The translations under genes were made by a program, and so were the position numbers. From a virus, in the IMG/VR virus record IMGVR_UViG_3300031369_000001, positions 38,615-102,614 of that record: DNA of 64,000 nt; one strand, written 5' to 3'. Shown one piece after another: positions 32,938 to 42,471 of the stretch (position 1 is its first letter; each line of letters starts with the position of its first letter). The notes under the pieces are model-generated. The model saw only the letters and a program-made list of their open reading frames with translations, had not been told where the DNA came from and searched no databases.

Positions 32938-33000
32938 GTATATTTAATTTTTAGTGTTATATAGGATAACATAAATCATAGAGCGATGGTTTATGAGCCT

Positions 33001-33036
33001 CCCCCTATTAGCAATAGTGTTGATAGGGGGAAAATT
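33001..33036 (+). promoter_or_regulatory. G/C-capped stem-loop upstream of chaperone gene
   Basis: CCCCCTAT / ATAGGGGG, 8-bp stem, 14-base loop, then AAAATTTT. No proper U-tract. It sits in the 253-bp gap that otherwise holds the terminator and a leader for the next gene. Confidence 0.5.
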
Positions 33037-33116
33037 TTGATGTATTGTGTCTAATTTCTAGATACGGTATGTTAGGTAATAGTGAAATTGTTTTTTATTT
33101 TCAAAGGGAGTATGCA

Positions 33117-33578
33117 ATGAAAGAAGATGACATGGTTAAAGGTGTTAAGCATTTATTAGACGCTAGTACGGATGATTTAATTGAAGAATCTATATCACAA
33201 GATAAAGAATCATTAATGGATGATCCTAAGCTTAACGAAGAATATGAATTTGATTTTTGTTGGAAAGATAAAAGGGGGCATAAATGGGAAGGGCATTTTA
33301 CTAATAAAATATTATCTATTGCCGAGCATCAAGCAGTTGGTATTTTAAGGTCTCGATTAGGTGGTGGTATTCCAGTTGAATCTTTAGATTTACTAACTAA
33401 TGAACTTAATTTAATAATTGCGCATCTATCTATTTCTTTAAAAAGCAAACCTAAATGGGCTGAAGATTTAAGAACATTGGTGCATATAGATTTATTACAG
33501 GATTTATATAAGGAGGTAGCCTCACATGAGGCAATGTTTTTCGGAGATGTCGAATTTAAAGAAGATAGCTCTTCGTAA
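33117..33578 (+). CDS. Tail assembly chaperone, first protein
   Basis: ATG 33117 is chosen over earlier in-frame codons because of AAAGGGAG just upstream. 153 residues, acidic N-terminus (LIEESISQDKESLMDD), then YEFDFCWKDKRGHKWEGHFTNKIL. Position between tube and tape measure and overlap with the next frame match the tail chaperone pair (gpG/gpT-like). The last 53 bases overlap the next gene. Confidence 0.65.
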   Translation: MKEDDMVKGVKHLLDASTDDLIEESISQDKESLMDDPKLNEEYEFDFCWKDKRGHKWEGHFTNKILSIAEHQAVGILRSRLGGGIPVESLDLLTNELNLIIAHLSISLKSKPKWAEDLRTLVHIDLLQDLYKEVASHEAMFFGDVEFKEDSSS

Positions 33579-33912
33579 AATTGATGACGGTATTGCTAGA
33601 ATTGAGAATTGGTGGACTAGTAAATATAAATTACCCCCAAATCATGAGTTATTTATGAATAGGAGTGTAGCTTCTTTACATATTGAAATGTTAAAAGATT
33701 TATTATTAAAAAAAGAGCAATTGGAAAAAGATTTAAAAAAGGCTACCGGTGCTGAATTTGCGGAATTAACTAATCAGCTTACTAGTATTGACAGAGCATT
33801 AAATGATGAAGTGGATAGTGATTTAAGCGAAGATCCTTTAATTGATAAATGGGAAAAAGAATTATTAGAAGGAATAACCCCTAATCTAAATGAAGGATTT
33901 AAAAATGCCTAA
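33526..33912 (+). CDS. Tail assembly chaperone, second protein
   Basis: 128 residues in the +1 frame relative to the first chaperone. AAGGAGG at 33510-33516 before ATG 33526 argues for separate initiation; in many phages this pair is instead made by programmed frameshift. Helical and charged (KKEQLEKDLKKATGAEFAELTNQL). It would bind the tape measure during tail assembly. Confidence 0.6.
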   Translation: MRQCFSEMSNLKKIALRKIDDGIARIENWWTSKYKLPPNHELFMNRSVASLHIEMLKDLLLKKEQLEKDLKKATGAEFAELTNQLTSIDRALNDEVDSDLSEDPLIDKWEKELLEGITPNLNEGFKNA

Positions 33913-36031
33913 AGATTACAAAACTACTGTTACAGTTGAGCATAAAGCACGAGGTTTTGACAAAGTATCTAGGGATAATAATAGGTACATTTATGCCTTA
34001 TCTAAGATGCGATCACAACTTAGTAGTTTGAAACAAAATTATAAAGATGCCACAAAAGAGGTAGATAAACTTTCGAAGGCTCTTGATAAACAAAATGAGG
34101 TAATATCTAAAAATTTAGAAAAGCAACAAAAACAAGGTGCGTTCATTCAAGGATTAGTGCAAGGGGGGTTTACTCCCGCAATGTTTTTGCAACGCGGTCC
34201 AGGTATGCCACAACAAATGGCAGGGATGGCTATCGGTAGAACTTTTAGAACTGGTATGGCTGGAGTAGGAGGGTCTTTCACAGGTGTACAAGGACTTCAG
34301 CAGTTTCTAGGGTCTATTCCAGGTGTAGGTGGATTTCTTAGTGGACAAATAGGTAAATTAGCTGGATATGCTGACCAAAATATAAATTATCAACGTACTA
34401 AATTAGAAATGGCTCCTTACTTATCTACTTTTTCAGAGTTGCAAAAGGAAATTCAATCTAGAGGAATTTCAAAATCTATAAGTGACCAATTATCTCAACA
34501 ATCTAAGCAATCTGGAGAAATGTTTAAGGGTTTTGTTGGTAAACAATTATCTGAAACCCCTATGGGAAAAGCTTTAGGAGTAGGTCCTAATAAAATGCCT
34601 GCGTTACCAGGTTCAGGTTTAGCGGCGTTACCAGGTTCAGGTTTAATGGGCCAATTATTATCTAATGTAATTGAACAAGGTCCCGTTAAAGTAATAGCAG
34701 ATATAACTAAGTCTGTTATTGAACAAAATATTCCTCAATATGCTGAAAAATTGAAAAAAAGGCAGGAAGCTAATTTACAACAATTTAATGAGGAGTATAA
34801 ACTTAATCAAGAAAGAATAGATAATTTAAAAAGTGCAAAACGACAAAGTATACAAGGAATACGCGCAACAAATCCTTTAGCAGGATTAGCAACGGAAGGG
34901 GCTAGATTACTTGGTATGAATGAAGAAGAAACTTTACGTTTCTTTGGGTCTATTTTGCAAGCAGGAGGAGGAGTAACTACAGGGGAACAAGCGAAAGGGA
35001 TAAGACAAACTGCTTTTGGGGCAAAAACTCTATTTGGTGTTCAGGGGGGAGTGTCTGGAGCTTTTTTAAAAGCTGGTAGACGTGGAGGTATTGTAGGGGG
35101 TATGGGGAAAGCGGATAATGCATTAAAACAATCCATTAATGAGGGCATCTCTTTAGGGTTATCTGGTTCAGAAATAAACCAATGGCTGCAACAAATTGCT
35201 TCCAGTATTTATCAATTTCAACAAACTGGTATTGGTATTAATGTTGATTCCATTTCTAAATTAGCTACTGATATTGGTAGAGCAGGATTACCTATTACTA
35301 GAGCTATAAATATGGCTCAAGGTATTACTCAGTATCTTCAAGGAATAGGTAGTAAAGGAATTAGTAGCGGTGCGGATTTAATGATGCTTCGTGAATTAGG
35401 GGGATTTAGAGGAGGAGGTGTAGGGGAATACAGAAAAGCACGAAGTAGATTAGAGGAATTACAATTTCAAGCAAAAGGTATGGGTGTAGAAGGAATTGCT
35501 GGTTCTCCTATTAGTGAAGCATTAAAAAGTTATATGCAAAATGTTGGAGGAGATCAGGCGACAAAGTCTGAATTACTTCAAAGATTGCTACAAAGATGGG
35601 GGGTAAAAGGGAGTGTTAAGCAATTTGATTGGTTAGCTATGCAATTAATGGGTGGGCCTACGACAGGAGATCAAGGTAAAGCTATTGCTGATTTTGCTAA
35701 AGAACAGCAAAAGGGGCAACAAGAATTAGCGGCTATTTCTAAAGCAGGGGGAATTAGCGGCGCAGCCGCTAGAGTAGTAAGTGTTAGAGCACCAAATTTA
35801 CGAGCACAAGCAGAAATGCAAAATAAGCAAATTGATATTGGTGGTAAAGCGGTGTCTACTATGCAAGCATTTGAACGTAATGCATTAAAGGTTTCTGGAG
35901 CATTTATTAATTTAGCAGATGGTCCATTAAAAACAGTACATGAGGCAATGTCTTCTCTTACAGATATAAGTATTGAATTAGCTAATCAATTTGTTAATAT
36001 CCTTAAAAATGGCGCGAGTGTCCCATGGTAA
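33905..36031 (+). CDS. Tape measure protein
   Basis: 708 residues from ATG 33905 (GAAGGA upstream); an in-frame ATG at 33890 is possible. N-terminal coiled coil (SQLSSLKQNYKDATKEVDKLSKAL), then Gly/Gln-rich and helical repeats with hydrophobic patches. Encodes a duplicated ALPGSGL (24-bp tandem repeat at about 34601-34648). Length of the chain sets tail length: at about 1.5 angstrom per residue, roughly 100 nm. The 8-base overlap with the chaperone fits family order. Confidence 0.8.
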   Translation: MPKDYKTTVTVEHKARGFDKVSRDNNRYIYALSKMRSQLSSLKQNYKDATKEVDKLSKALDKQNEVISKNLEKQQKQGAFIQGLVQGGFTPAMFLQRGPGMPQQMAGMAIGRTFRTGMAGVGGSFTGVQGLQQFLGSIPGVGGFLSGQIGKLAGYADQNINYQRTKLEMAPYLSTFSELQKEIQSRGISKSISDQLSQQSKQSGEMFKGFVGKQLSETPMGKALGVGPNKMPALPGSGLAALPGSGLMGQLLSNVIEQGPVKVIADITKSVIEQNIPQYAEKLKKRQEANLQQFNEEYKLNQERIDNLKSAKRQSIQGIRATNPLAGLATEGARLLGMNEEETLRFFGSILQAGGGVTTGEQAKGIRQTAFGAKTLFGVQGGVSGAFLKAGRRGGIVGGMGKADNALKQSINEGISLGLSGSEINQWLQQIASSIYQFQQTGIGINVDSISKLATDIGRAGLPITRAINMAQGITQYLQGIGSKGISSGADLMMLRELGGFRGGGVGEYRKARSRLEELQFQAKGMGVEGIAGSPISEALKSYMQNVGGDQATKSELLQRLLQRWGVKGSVKQFDWLAMQLMGGPTTGDQGKAIADFAKEQQKGQQELAAISKAGGISGAAARVVSVRAPNLRAQAEMQNKQIDIGGKAVSTMQAFERNALKVSGAFINLADGPLKTVHEAMSSLTDISIELANQFVNILKNGASVPW

Positions 36032-37584
36032 ATATTGCAGACAATTATAAAAAAATAAAATATGGTTTTCAACGTTCTGAAAATTCTAGAGCAGCTGCCA
36101 TAATATATCAACATGAAGATGATCCTATTATCTTATATAATCGTAAAAAAGGTACTGCATTTGATTTAAAAGGTACTAAAGCGAGTAGTGAAGAGCCTAC
36201 AGTTATTTCTATTAGTACGACTAAGAGTATAAATAATATAGCAGGTAATTTTTCTATAGTATTAAAAGATTCTCAAACAACTATAGACCTTTTTAAACGT
36301 CTTACAGATGATGATTGGGTAGATATTATATTCTATATAAACAATGAACCATACCATCAATTTAGAGGAATAATTGATGAAATTAATAGGTCTATAAATA
36401 TAGGTGGTACAGGTGCTACTGTAAAAACTTATACGATAACGGGAAGGTGTTTTGGCAAGATTTGGGAAGCTACCCCTGTTTGGTTCAGTCCTTATTATAA
36501 TGATATAATTACAGAAGCAGTTAGTTCTAGAGTATTTGACGGTGTTCCAGAATTATTAGGTAATCCTTCTCAATCTGTTATTGCTTTTATGAAATCTTTT
36601 TTAGAAGCATTAGAAAATGTAGAAGGCCCTAACTGGACACCTCCTAAGAGTATGCCAGGTATTAAAGGAACTAGTTTTTTATCAAATGTTAATTTTAATG
36701 TTTTATCTGATGGGAGTTCCACTTATTTTCAAAATATACCACAAAGGCTATTGTTTAACCTAAATGCTATTAATCCGGATGGAACTTTATGGGATTTAGC
36801 TAAACAATACTCTGATCCATTATTTATGGAAGTATATACGGATTATCTTCCTAAAGGAGATCCATTTAGTAAAGAATTAAGTAATTCATCAGACATTGGC
36901 AATAATGATATGACAATAATAATTAGGGATCGACCTTTTCCCTTTTTAGATACTTCTGTACCCGTAGGCTACGAAGATACTTGGGAAGAATTACCTATTT
37001 TCACAATAATTCCTCAAGAGATAGAAATACATAATGTCTCTAAATCAGGATATGAAAGATACAATGCCTTTTATGTGTCTAGTAGATTATATCAAGAAGA
37101 AGTGAATAGTTATTCATTGTCTATATTAGCGCCTTTACTAGATAAAGACAGTATTAAAAGGCATGGATTAAGAAGGTTTGACGTTCAATCCGAAATTCAT
37201 CCAGATCCTAATAATCCATTAGCTTTTGGTGGAAATAATATTGCCGCTATTTGTGAATATCAAAGACAATTAATTAGGGATTGGTATTGTTTGAATCCTT
37301 ATTTTTTATCAGGAACAATTGTATTAGCCCATGGTAGACCGGATATAAGAATTGGATGCAGATTACATATTCCTGGAGTAAGAATAGGCAATAAAGACAT
37401 TATTCCTGAAGAAAATTATTATATTGAAGAAGTAAAAAATGATTGGGTATTTGGTAGAGGTGTTCGGACTACTTTAGGAGTTACGCGTGGATGGATAGGT
37501 AATATGAATACCTATTATGAAAATTTAAATAACATGGTATTACGATATAAATTAGCTGAATTAAAAGAGTTAGATATAGGGTGA
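36025..37584 (+). CDS. Baseplate hub protein
   Basis: 519 residues. The N-terminal domain (ISISTTKSINNIAGNFSIVLKD, WVDIIFYINNEPYHQFRGIIDEI) is the first barrel of gp27/gp44-like hubs. The centre contains hub-type regions (GKIWEATPVWFSPYYND) and the end includes GRPDIRIGCRLHIPG. It follows the tape measure, as hub genes do. Overlaps the tape measure gene by 7 bp. Confidence 0.7.
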   Translation: MVNIADNYKKIKYGFQRSENSRAAAIIYQHEDDPIILYNRKKGTAFDLKGTKASSEEPTVISISTTKSINNIAGNFSIVLKDSQTTIDLFKRLTDDDWVDIIFYINNEPYHQFRGIIDEINRSINIGGTGATVKTYTITGRCFGKIWEATPVWFSPYYNDIITEAVSSRVFDGVPELLGNPSQSVIAFMKSFLEALENVEGPNWTPPKSMPGIKGTSFLSNVNFNVLSDGSSTYFQNIPQRLLFNLNAINPDGTLWDLAKQYSDPLFMEVYTDYLPKGDPFSKELSNSSDIGNNDMTIIIRDRPFPFLDTSVPVGYEDTWEELPIFTIIPQEIEIHNVSKSGYERYNAFYVSSRLYQEEVNSYSLSILAPLLDKDSIKRHGLRRFDVQSEIHPDPNNPLAFGGNNIAAICEYQRQLIRDWYCLNPYFLSGTIVLAHGRPDIRIGCRLHIPGVRIGNKDIIPEENYYIEEVKNDWVFGRGVRTTLGVTRGWIGNMNTYYENLNNMVLRYKLAELKELDIG

Positions 37585-37589
37585 GTATT

Positions 37590-38606
37590 ATGATGCTAGG
37601 TAAAGGTGTTCGTACACAAAATGGAATTCCGGTTAGATTTAGAAGAGAAAATAGTAATCCGAATGGGCTATTATTAAAAGCAGTGGTAATTGCCACCTAT
37701 GTAACTGATTCAGAGGAACACCCTAAAATTAATGACACAATAAATACTCCTAGTGTTGTATATTGCGATGTAGTTGTTTATTCCAATATGCCTTATTGCA
37801 GATGGTTTCCTTTATCTAAAGTATTAGTTTCTCAAAAAAGAGGTGGAATACATAATGACAATATTTGGAAACCTAAAGCAGTTAGTAAAAATATATCAGG
37901 AGATTTTAATTCTACTATAGGAGCTAATCCGGGTTCCTTGGATGGAGATCATGTATTAATAGGTTTTATTAATAATTCTTTTAATGAACCAATTATTATA
38001 CGAGGGATACCTCATCCTTCACGTGATATTTATAATGAAGAAAATGAATTAGGAAAGCGTATTAAACTTAAGCTAGTGGATGGAGATCCAGATTTAGTTA
38101 AACATCATGGGGTTTTTCATGGAGTAACAGATTCTGGTGATTATGTAGTAAATACGGTTTACGCTAATGATGGCATTACGGATGATTTAGGAAAAGAGCC
38201 TTTACCATCGATTACAGGTGAAACAGGTAATCAAATACATAGTTTACCTGAGAATAGCAAGTATTCTATAGAATTTAAAAATGTGTCTGATCCTATAAAC
38301 CCAGTAAACGTAGTTACCTTAGTTATTAAAGCTGTTGACAATAATATAGAAGTATTTAAAGATGGGGAAAATGTTATAACGATAAATGATTCCGGTTTAT
38401 CTTCTATATTGCAATTAGGAAATGGTGCTGTATCTGTAGCTATTGCTACACATTTAAAAACTTTGTATAACAATTTATATAATGCAATTTTTTCACATGT
38501 TCACCCTGTAGGAAGCCCAAATACTGGGTCACCTATTTTTTCTTCTCCTTTACCTATTTGGGATATATCTATTGAAAGTGATAGGTTGACAATTCCTGAT
38601 AATTGA
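37590..38606 (+). CDS. Baseplate spike / puncturing protein
   Basis: ATG 37590 follows GGGTGA; GTG 37581 is an alternative. About 338 residues: an OB-like N-terminal half (WFPLSKVLVSQKRGGIHND), a central beta region and a C-terminal NAIFSHVHPVGSPNTGSP. An H-x-H near the C-terminus binds a metal ion in spike tips of the gpV/gp5 type. Located between hub and wedge genes. Membrane-piercing role inferred from family. Confidence 0.65.
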   Translation: MMLGKGVRTQNGIPVRFRRENSNPNGLLLKAVVIATYVTDSEEHPKINDTINTPSVVYCDVVVYSNMPYCRWFPLSKVLVSQKRGGIHNDNIWKPKAVSKNISGDFNSTIGANPGSLDGDHVLIGFINNSFNEPIIIRGIPHPSRDIYNEENELGKRIKLKLVDGDPDLVKHHGVFHGVTDSGDYVVNTVYANDGITDDLGKEPLPSITGETGNQIHSLPENSKYSIEFKNVSDPINPVNVVTLVIKAVDNNIEVFKDGENVITINDSGLSSILQLGNGAVSVAIATHLKTLYNNLYNAIFSHVHPVGSPNTGSPIFSSPLPIWDISIESDRLTIPDN

Positions 38607-38620
38607 GGATTATTATAATC

Positions 38621-40624
38621 ATGACTGTAAGTACGCTTGAATATATAAAAGAAGAAGTAAGACAGCAAAAAACAGGGGATACAAATTTCCTAAAAAGATT
38701 TTTATATTTCTTTGAATTAATTGTTCCATCTGAAAAAGTTAAAAATCAAGAGTCTTTGAATTTTTTATTTCCATTGATTCTTCCCCCTGAATCAATAATG
38801 TTAGAAGAACCATTTTCTGTAGAAGAGACTGAAACACAAATGGGGGGATTGTTCATTGAGGAAAATGGTATTATAAAAAGAAATTTAACTATTAAAGGTC
38901 ACACAGGATTTCAGCCTAGATTACTAAGGTCGTCTAATACTAATCCATTAAAAAGTGCTGCTAGAGCATCATTGGGTTCGTTTATTCCTGGTTCAGAAAT
39001 AGGTAAACCAGATCTTAAATCCCTAGAAACGGTTTCATATTCTAGAAAATTACCTATAAAAGTATTAGCTGCTATATCAGGTCACAGGCATTTTCAATAT
39101 TTACAAGATTCTGTATTTAGGACATATGCGGATTTAAAAAAAGATCCAGCTTCTGCAATGGGTACTTCTTTGCGATTTCATAATCCAAAGGATGATGAAC
39201 ATTGGGAAGTAGTTCCTAAAAAATTTACGTTAGAAAGAGATGCTTCTAAAAATAGGTTTTTATATTATTACACAATTGAATTAACAGTAGTTGGTCCTGC
39301 TAAAGAAATTGATTTTGACTATATTGAAGACAAAACATTACTAGAGCAATTTACTGATGTATTACGAATCGCTAAAAAAGGTCTAGATTTAACTACTGGT
39401 TCCGTTCAAGATTTGATTCGTTTACAAGGAGAACTTCGATCTTCTATTAGCAATATCGCAGTTCTTATTGATTCAGTTACAGCTATTAATTCAGCTGTAG
39501 ATGATTTTGTAAAAGGTAATAAACGATTAATTGATTCTACACATTCAATTGTTCTTAGCACTATGGATTTAATTGATTCAACCTTAAATACTTATAACAA
39601 ATTATCTAGATCTGGTAATGTTAGACAAATTCCTGAACCGGTTGTGCAGTCCATTAGAAGTTTGAATAAAGGATTGGAATTAATCTCTGTAAATCCTTCT
39701 ATATTTGCTAATGACACTGTTACCAAAGTTGAGAATATTAAAAAGCGTCAAAATAGATACAATTTATCAATAGATAGAATTAATGCTGCTTTAGATAGTG
39801 ATTCACCTACTACCTTTGATGAATTAAAAAGTAAAGGTACTGGTTTAACTAAAGGGGATGCCATTGCAATTAATGGAGAATTAGAAATAGGTAATGATAT
39901 ATTTCAGTATACCAGTATTGAAAGAGTTCAAATTTCTTCAGGAGATACTTTAACTTCTTTAGCTGCTAAACATATGGGGAATGCTAGATTATGGCAATAT
40001 ATTGCTATAATTAATGGATTAACTTATCCATTTTCAAGTGACATAGCTTCTCGTGATTTATCTAAAAAAAGTGAGGAACATCCATTTAATTCTTCTTTGG
40101 GTATTGGTGATTTTATACTTATTCCATCTAATAATACTCCTATTCAAGATTATATAGGTACGTCAATATTAGGAACATTCCTTACAGAACCTTTAGAACA
40201 TCATTTATTTGGTACTAATTTTGCTTTAGACCCAATTTACAATAAATTAAATGATACGAATATATATACAAATAATCGTATTAAATACGATATACCTATA
40301 AATAAAGAAAAAGGAAGTATGGATGTTAAATTAGTTAGGGATCTTCCTAATCTAATACAAGCAATTATACTTCGTATAATCGTAGAAAAAGGATCTGCTA
40401 TTTTATATAAAAAATTTGGATTAAATAGGATTGTAAGCTTAGGATTTACTCCATCCGATTTAGAAAATGCTAAATACAGAATAAGAGAAGCAATATTATC
40501 AGATGCTAGAATTGATAGTATTGAACAATTAACTTTAGTACAAGAAGAAGATGGTTTAAAATGCGATTTATCTATTTCAGTAAAGGGCTTCAATACGTCA
40601 GTTCCTTTACGTTTTACCGTATAA
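38621..40624 (+). CDS. Baseplate wedge fusion: LysM plus gp25-like domain
   Basis: ATG 38621; 668 residues. Residues about 435-475 are a LysM module (VQISSGDTLTSLAAKHMGNARLWQ...INGL), as in gp53-like wedge proteins. Residues about 565-668 look like gp25/GPW (MDVKLVRDLPNLIQAIILRI, then ARIDSIEQLTLVQEEDGLKCDLSI), which carries the conserved wedge fold. In T4 these are separate proteins; here they form one chain. N-terminal part unknown. It nucleates the wedge and sheath start. Confidence 0.75.
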   Translation: MTVSTLEYIKEEVRQQKTGDTNFLKRFLYFFELIVPSEKVKNQESLNFLFPLILPPESIMLEEPFSVEETETQMGGLFIEENGIIKRNLTIKGHTGFQPRLLRSSNTNPLKSAARASLGSFIPGSEIGKPDLKSLETVSYSRKLPIKVLAAISGHRHFQYLQDSVFRTYADLKKDPASAMGTSLRFHNPKDDEHWEVVPKKFTLERDASKNRFLYYYTIELTVVGPAKEIDFDYIEDKTLLEQFTDVLRIAKKGLDLTTGSVQDLIRLQGELRSSISNIAVLIDSVTAINSAVDDFVKGNKRLIDSTHSIVLSTMDLIDSTLNTYNKLSRSGNVRQIPEPVVQSIRSLNKGLELISVNPSIFANDTVTKVENIKKRQNRYNLSIDRINAALDSDSPTTFDELKSKGTGLTKGDAIAINGELEIGNDIFQYTSIERVQISSGDTLTSLAAKHMGNARLWQYIAIINGLTYPFSSDIASRDLSKKSEEHPFNSSLGIGDFILIPSNNTPIQDYIGTSILGTFLTEPLEHHLFGTNFALDPIYNKLNDTNIYTNNRIKYDIPINKEKGSMDVKLVRDLPNLIQAIILRIIVEKGSAILYKKFGLNRIVSLGFTPSDLENAKYRIREAILSDARIDSIEQLTLVQEEDGLKCDLSISVKGFNTSVPLRFTV

Positions 40625-40633
40625 GGTGTAAGA

Positions 40634-42061
40634 ATGGCTAGATTTGTATTAAAGCGTTATGAACAAATATTAGCGGGTATGATTGCTAAATTAGTTGCTA
40701 GAACGGAATTGAATGATCTATTTGATTCTTCTACAGTTAAACATTTATTATCTGCTGCTGCGATGAGTGATGACGAGCAATATTATCAAATATCTTTGAT
40801 TTTATTATTGAACGATATTGATAATGTTGAAAGTGATGATTTAGATGATTTTGCTCAAATATTATCTAATATGACAAACGATGGAGAAACACTTTTACGT
40901 AGACAAAGCAGTAGGTCAGTAGGCACTGTAGTATTTTCTAGGAATATAGTTAGTGGGTCTATAACTAAAGAAGCAGGAATTATTATAAAGACTAATTCGG
41001 GGGTATCTTTTAGAACAACATCTGGATTTACCATTAATTCAGGAGATCCTTCAGTTTTATCAGGACATACAACTGGTCAAGATTCTTCCCCTATTCCTAT
41101 ACAATCCTTATTATTAGGAGAAACTAATAATGTATCAGCAAATACTATAATTAAATTTGCTAATAAACCTATTGGAATTGATTCAGTAATTAATTTATCA
41201 GATACTTTATTAGGAAAAGATAAAGAAAGTGATGATCAATATAGAAAACGTATTAAAGGTTATATTAATTCTTTAGTTAGATCTACTCCACATGCGATGG
41301 AAAATGCGGTATTAGGATTATCTGATTCCATTACTGGGTCAGTTATATTATTCGCTAAATTAATTGAAGATATCGTTAATTTAGGAAATTGCATTTTATA
41401 TATAGATGATGGTACAGGCTATGCCCAAAGTACTGAAGAAATATTAGGGGAAAACGTAACATATGGTTTAGCTGGGCCTCCTGCTAATTCTGCTGTAGGA
41501 GGGGAAACTTATTTATTTTTAGATAATATTGCTATAAATGAAGATGCGCCTTTTATTCTTACTAGTTCAATTAGGGGGGTATTAGTAAAAGATGTTGATT
41601 TTTACTATGATTCATCTAGAGGCCAAATCAATTTTATAACGGCATTAAGCGCTGGTGAGGTTATTACTGGAGACTATACAAAATATACAGGAATAATAGA
41701 ATTAGCACAAAAAGTAATAAATGGTGTTCCTTCGGATAGACTTAATTACCCTGGTTATAGAGGAGGGGGGGTAAGAGTAAAAGTTAAAGCTCCTCAAGTA
41801 TTAATTGTAAACATTGAAGGAAGTATTGTAGTTCAAGAAGGTTATGATACTGACATTGTATATGATAATGCTGAAAGTGCTATTTTACGTTATATAAATA
41901 CTTTAGATATATCTGGTGACGTAATAGTGTCATCTTTAATCACTGTAATTAAAAATGTAGAAGGTGTATATGATGTAGCTATTATTACTCCGTCTAATAA
42001 TATTCCTATATTAGATGATCAATTAGCTAGGACTACTATTAACAATGTGAGTATACGATGA
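40634..42061 (+). CDS. Baseplate J-like protein
   Basis: 475 residues. The core LSDTLLGKDKESDDQYRKRIKGYI and TPHAMENAVLGLSDSITGSVIL are the hallmark of gpJ/gp47-like baseplate proteins, followed by GVPSDRLNYPGYRGGGVRVKV. This protein connects wedges to the periphery. Overlaps the next gene by 4 bp. Confidence 0.82.
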   Translation: MARFVLKRYEQILAGMIAKLVARTELNDLFDSSTVKHLLSAAAMSDDEQYYQISLILLLNDIDNVESDDLDDFAQILSNMTNDGETLLRRQSSRSVGTVVFSRNIVSGSITKEAGIIIKTNSGVSFRTTSGFTINSGDPSVLSGHTTGQDSSPIPIQSLLLGETNNVSANTIIKFANKPIGIDSVINLSDTLLGKDKESDDQYRKRIKGYINSLVRSTPHAMENAVLGLSDSITGSVILFAKLIEDIVNLGNCILYIDDGTGYAQSTEEILGENVTYGLAGPPANSAVGGETYLFLDNIAINEDAPFILTSSIRGVLVKDVDFYYDSSRGQINFITALSAGEVITGDYTKYTGIIELAQKVINGVPSDRLNYPGYRGGGVRVKVKAPQVLIVNIEGSIVVQEGYDTDIVYDNAESAILRYINTLDISGDVIVSSLITVIKNVEGVYDVAIITPSNNIPILDDQLARTTINNVSIR

Positions 42062-42462
42062 CTTTTTCAATAAATTCTGTAGATAAATCAGAAATATTTA
42101 ATGATGGAGGCTATGAACTAATTATTTCTGGGGTATTAGAACAAGGATCGTCTTATAATGTATTTATTGGTGATTTTTTAAATGATGACGACGCTAAATG
42201 TTATTCTGGTATACCTGAACAAGGTAATATTATTTATCCTGAATTAGATAATACTTTGTATGTGTATACTCCTTTATTAAATATAGCGGATAGTAGTCCT
42301 TATTCAATTACTGTCGTCAACATAGATACTTTAGAAACAAGAAGTATATTAAATTGTCTTTATGTTAGAAATAAGCAATTTTGTTCTAAGGTATATACCT
42401 ATAGAAATAATTTATTTAGTAATTATGAATTAGGTCCTATGAACATAACTGAAGAGAATTAG
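42058..42462 (+). CDS. Small baseplate-associated protein, 134 aa
   Basis: Beta-sandwich-like, IPT/TIG-style start (FSINSVDKSEIFNDGGYELIISG), with scattered Cys. Located between baseplate J and the long fibre gene. No specific family. Probably a baseplate accessory. Confidence 0.55.
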   Translation: MTFSINSVDKSEIFNDGGYELIISGVLEQGSSYNVFIGDFLNDDDAKCYSGIPEQGNIIYPELDNTLYVYTPLLNIADSSPYSITVVNIDTLETRSILNCLYVRNKQFCSKVYTYRNNLFSNYELGPMNITEEN

Positions 42463-42471
42463 GAGATAATT

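Noticed and set aside
33500-33580. Programmed frameshift between tail chaperones
   Set aside because: No clear slippery heptamer was seen and a strong SD (AAGGAGG) precedes the second gene; separate initiation is simpler.
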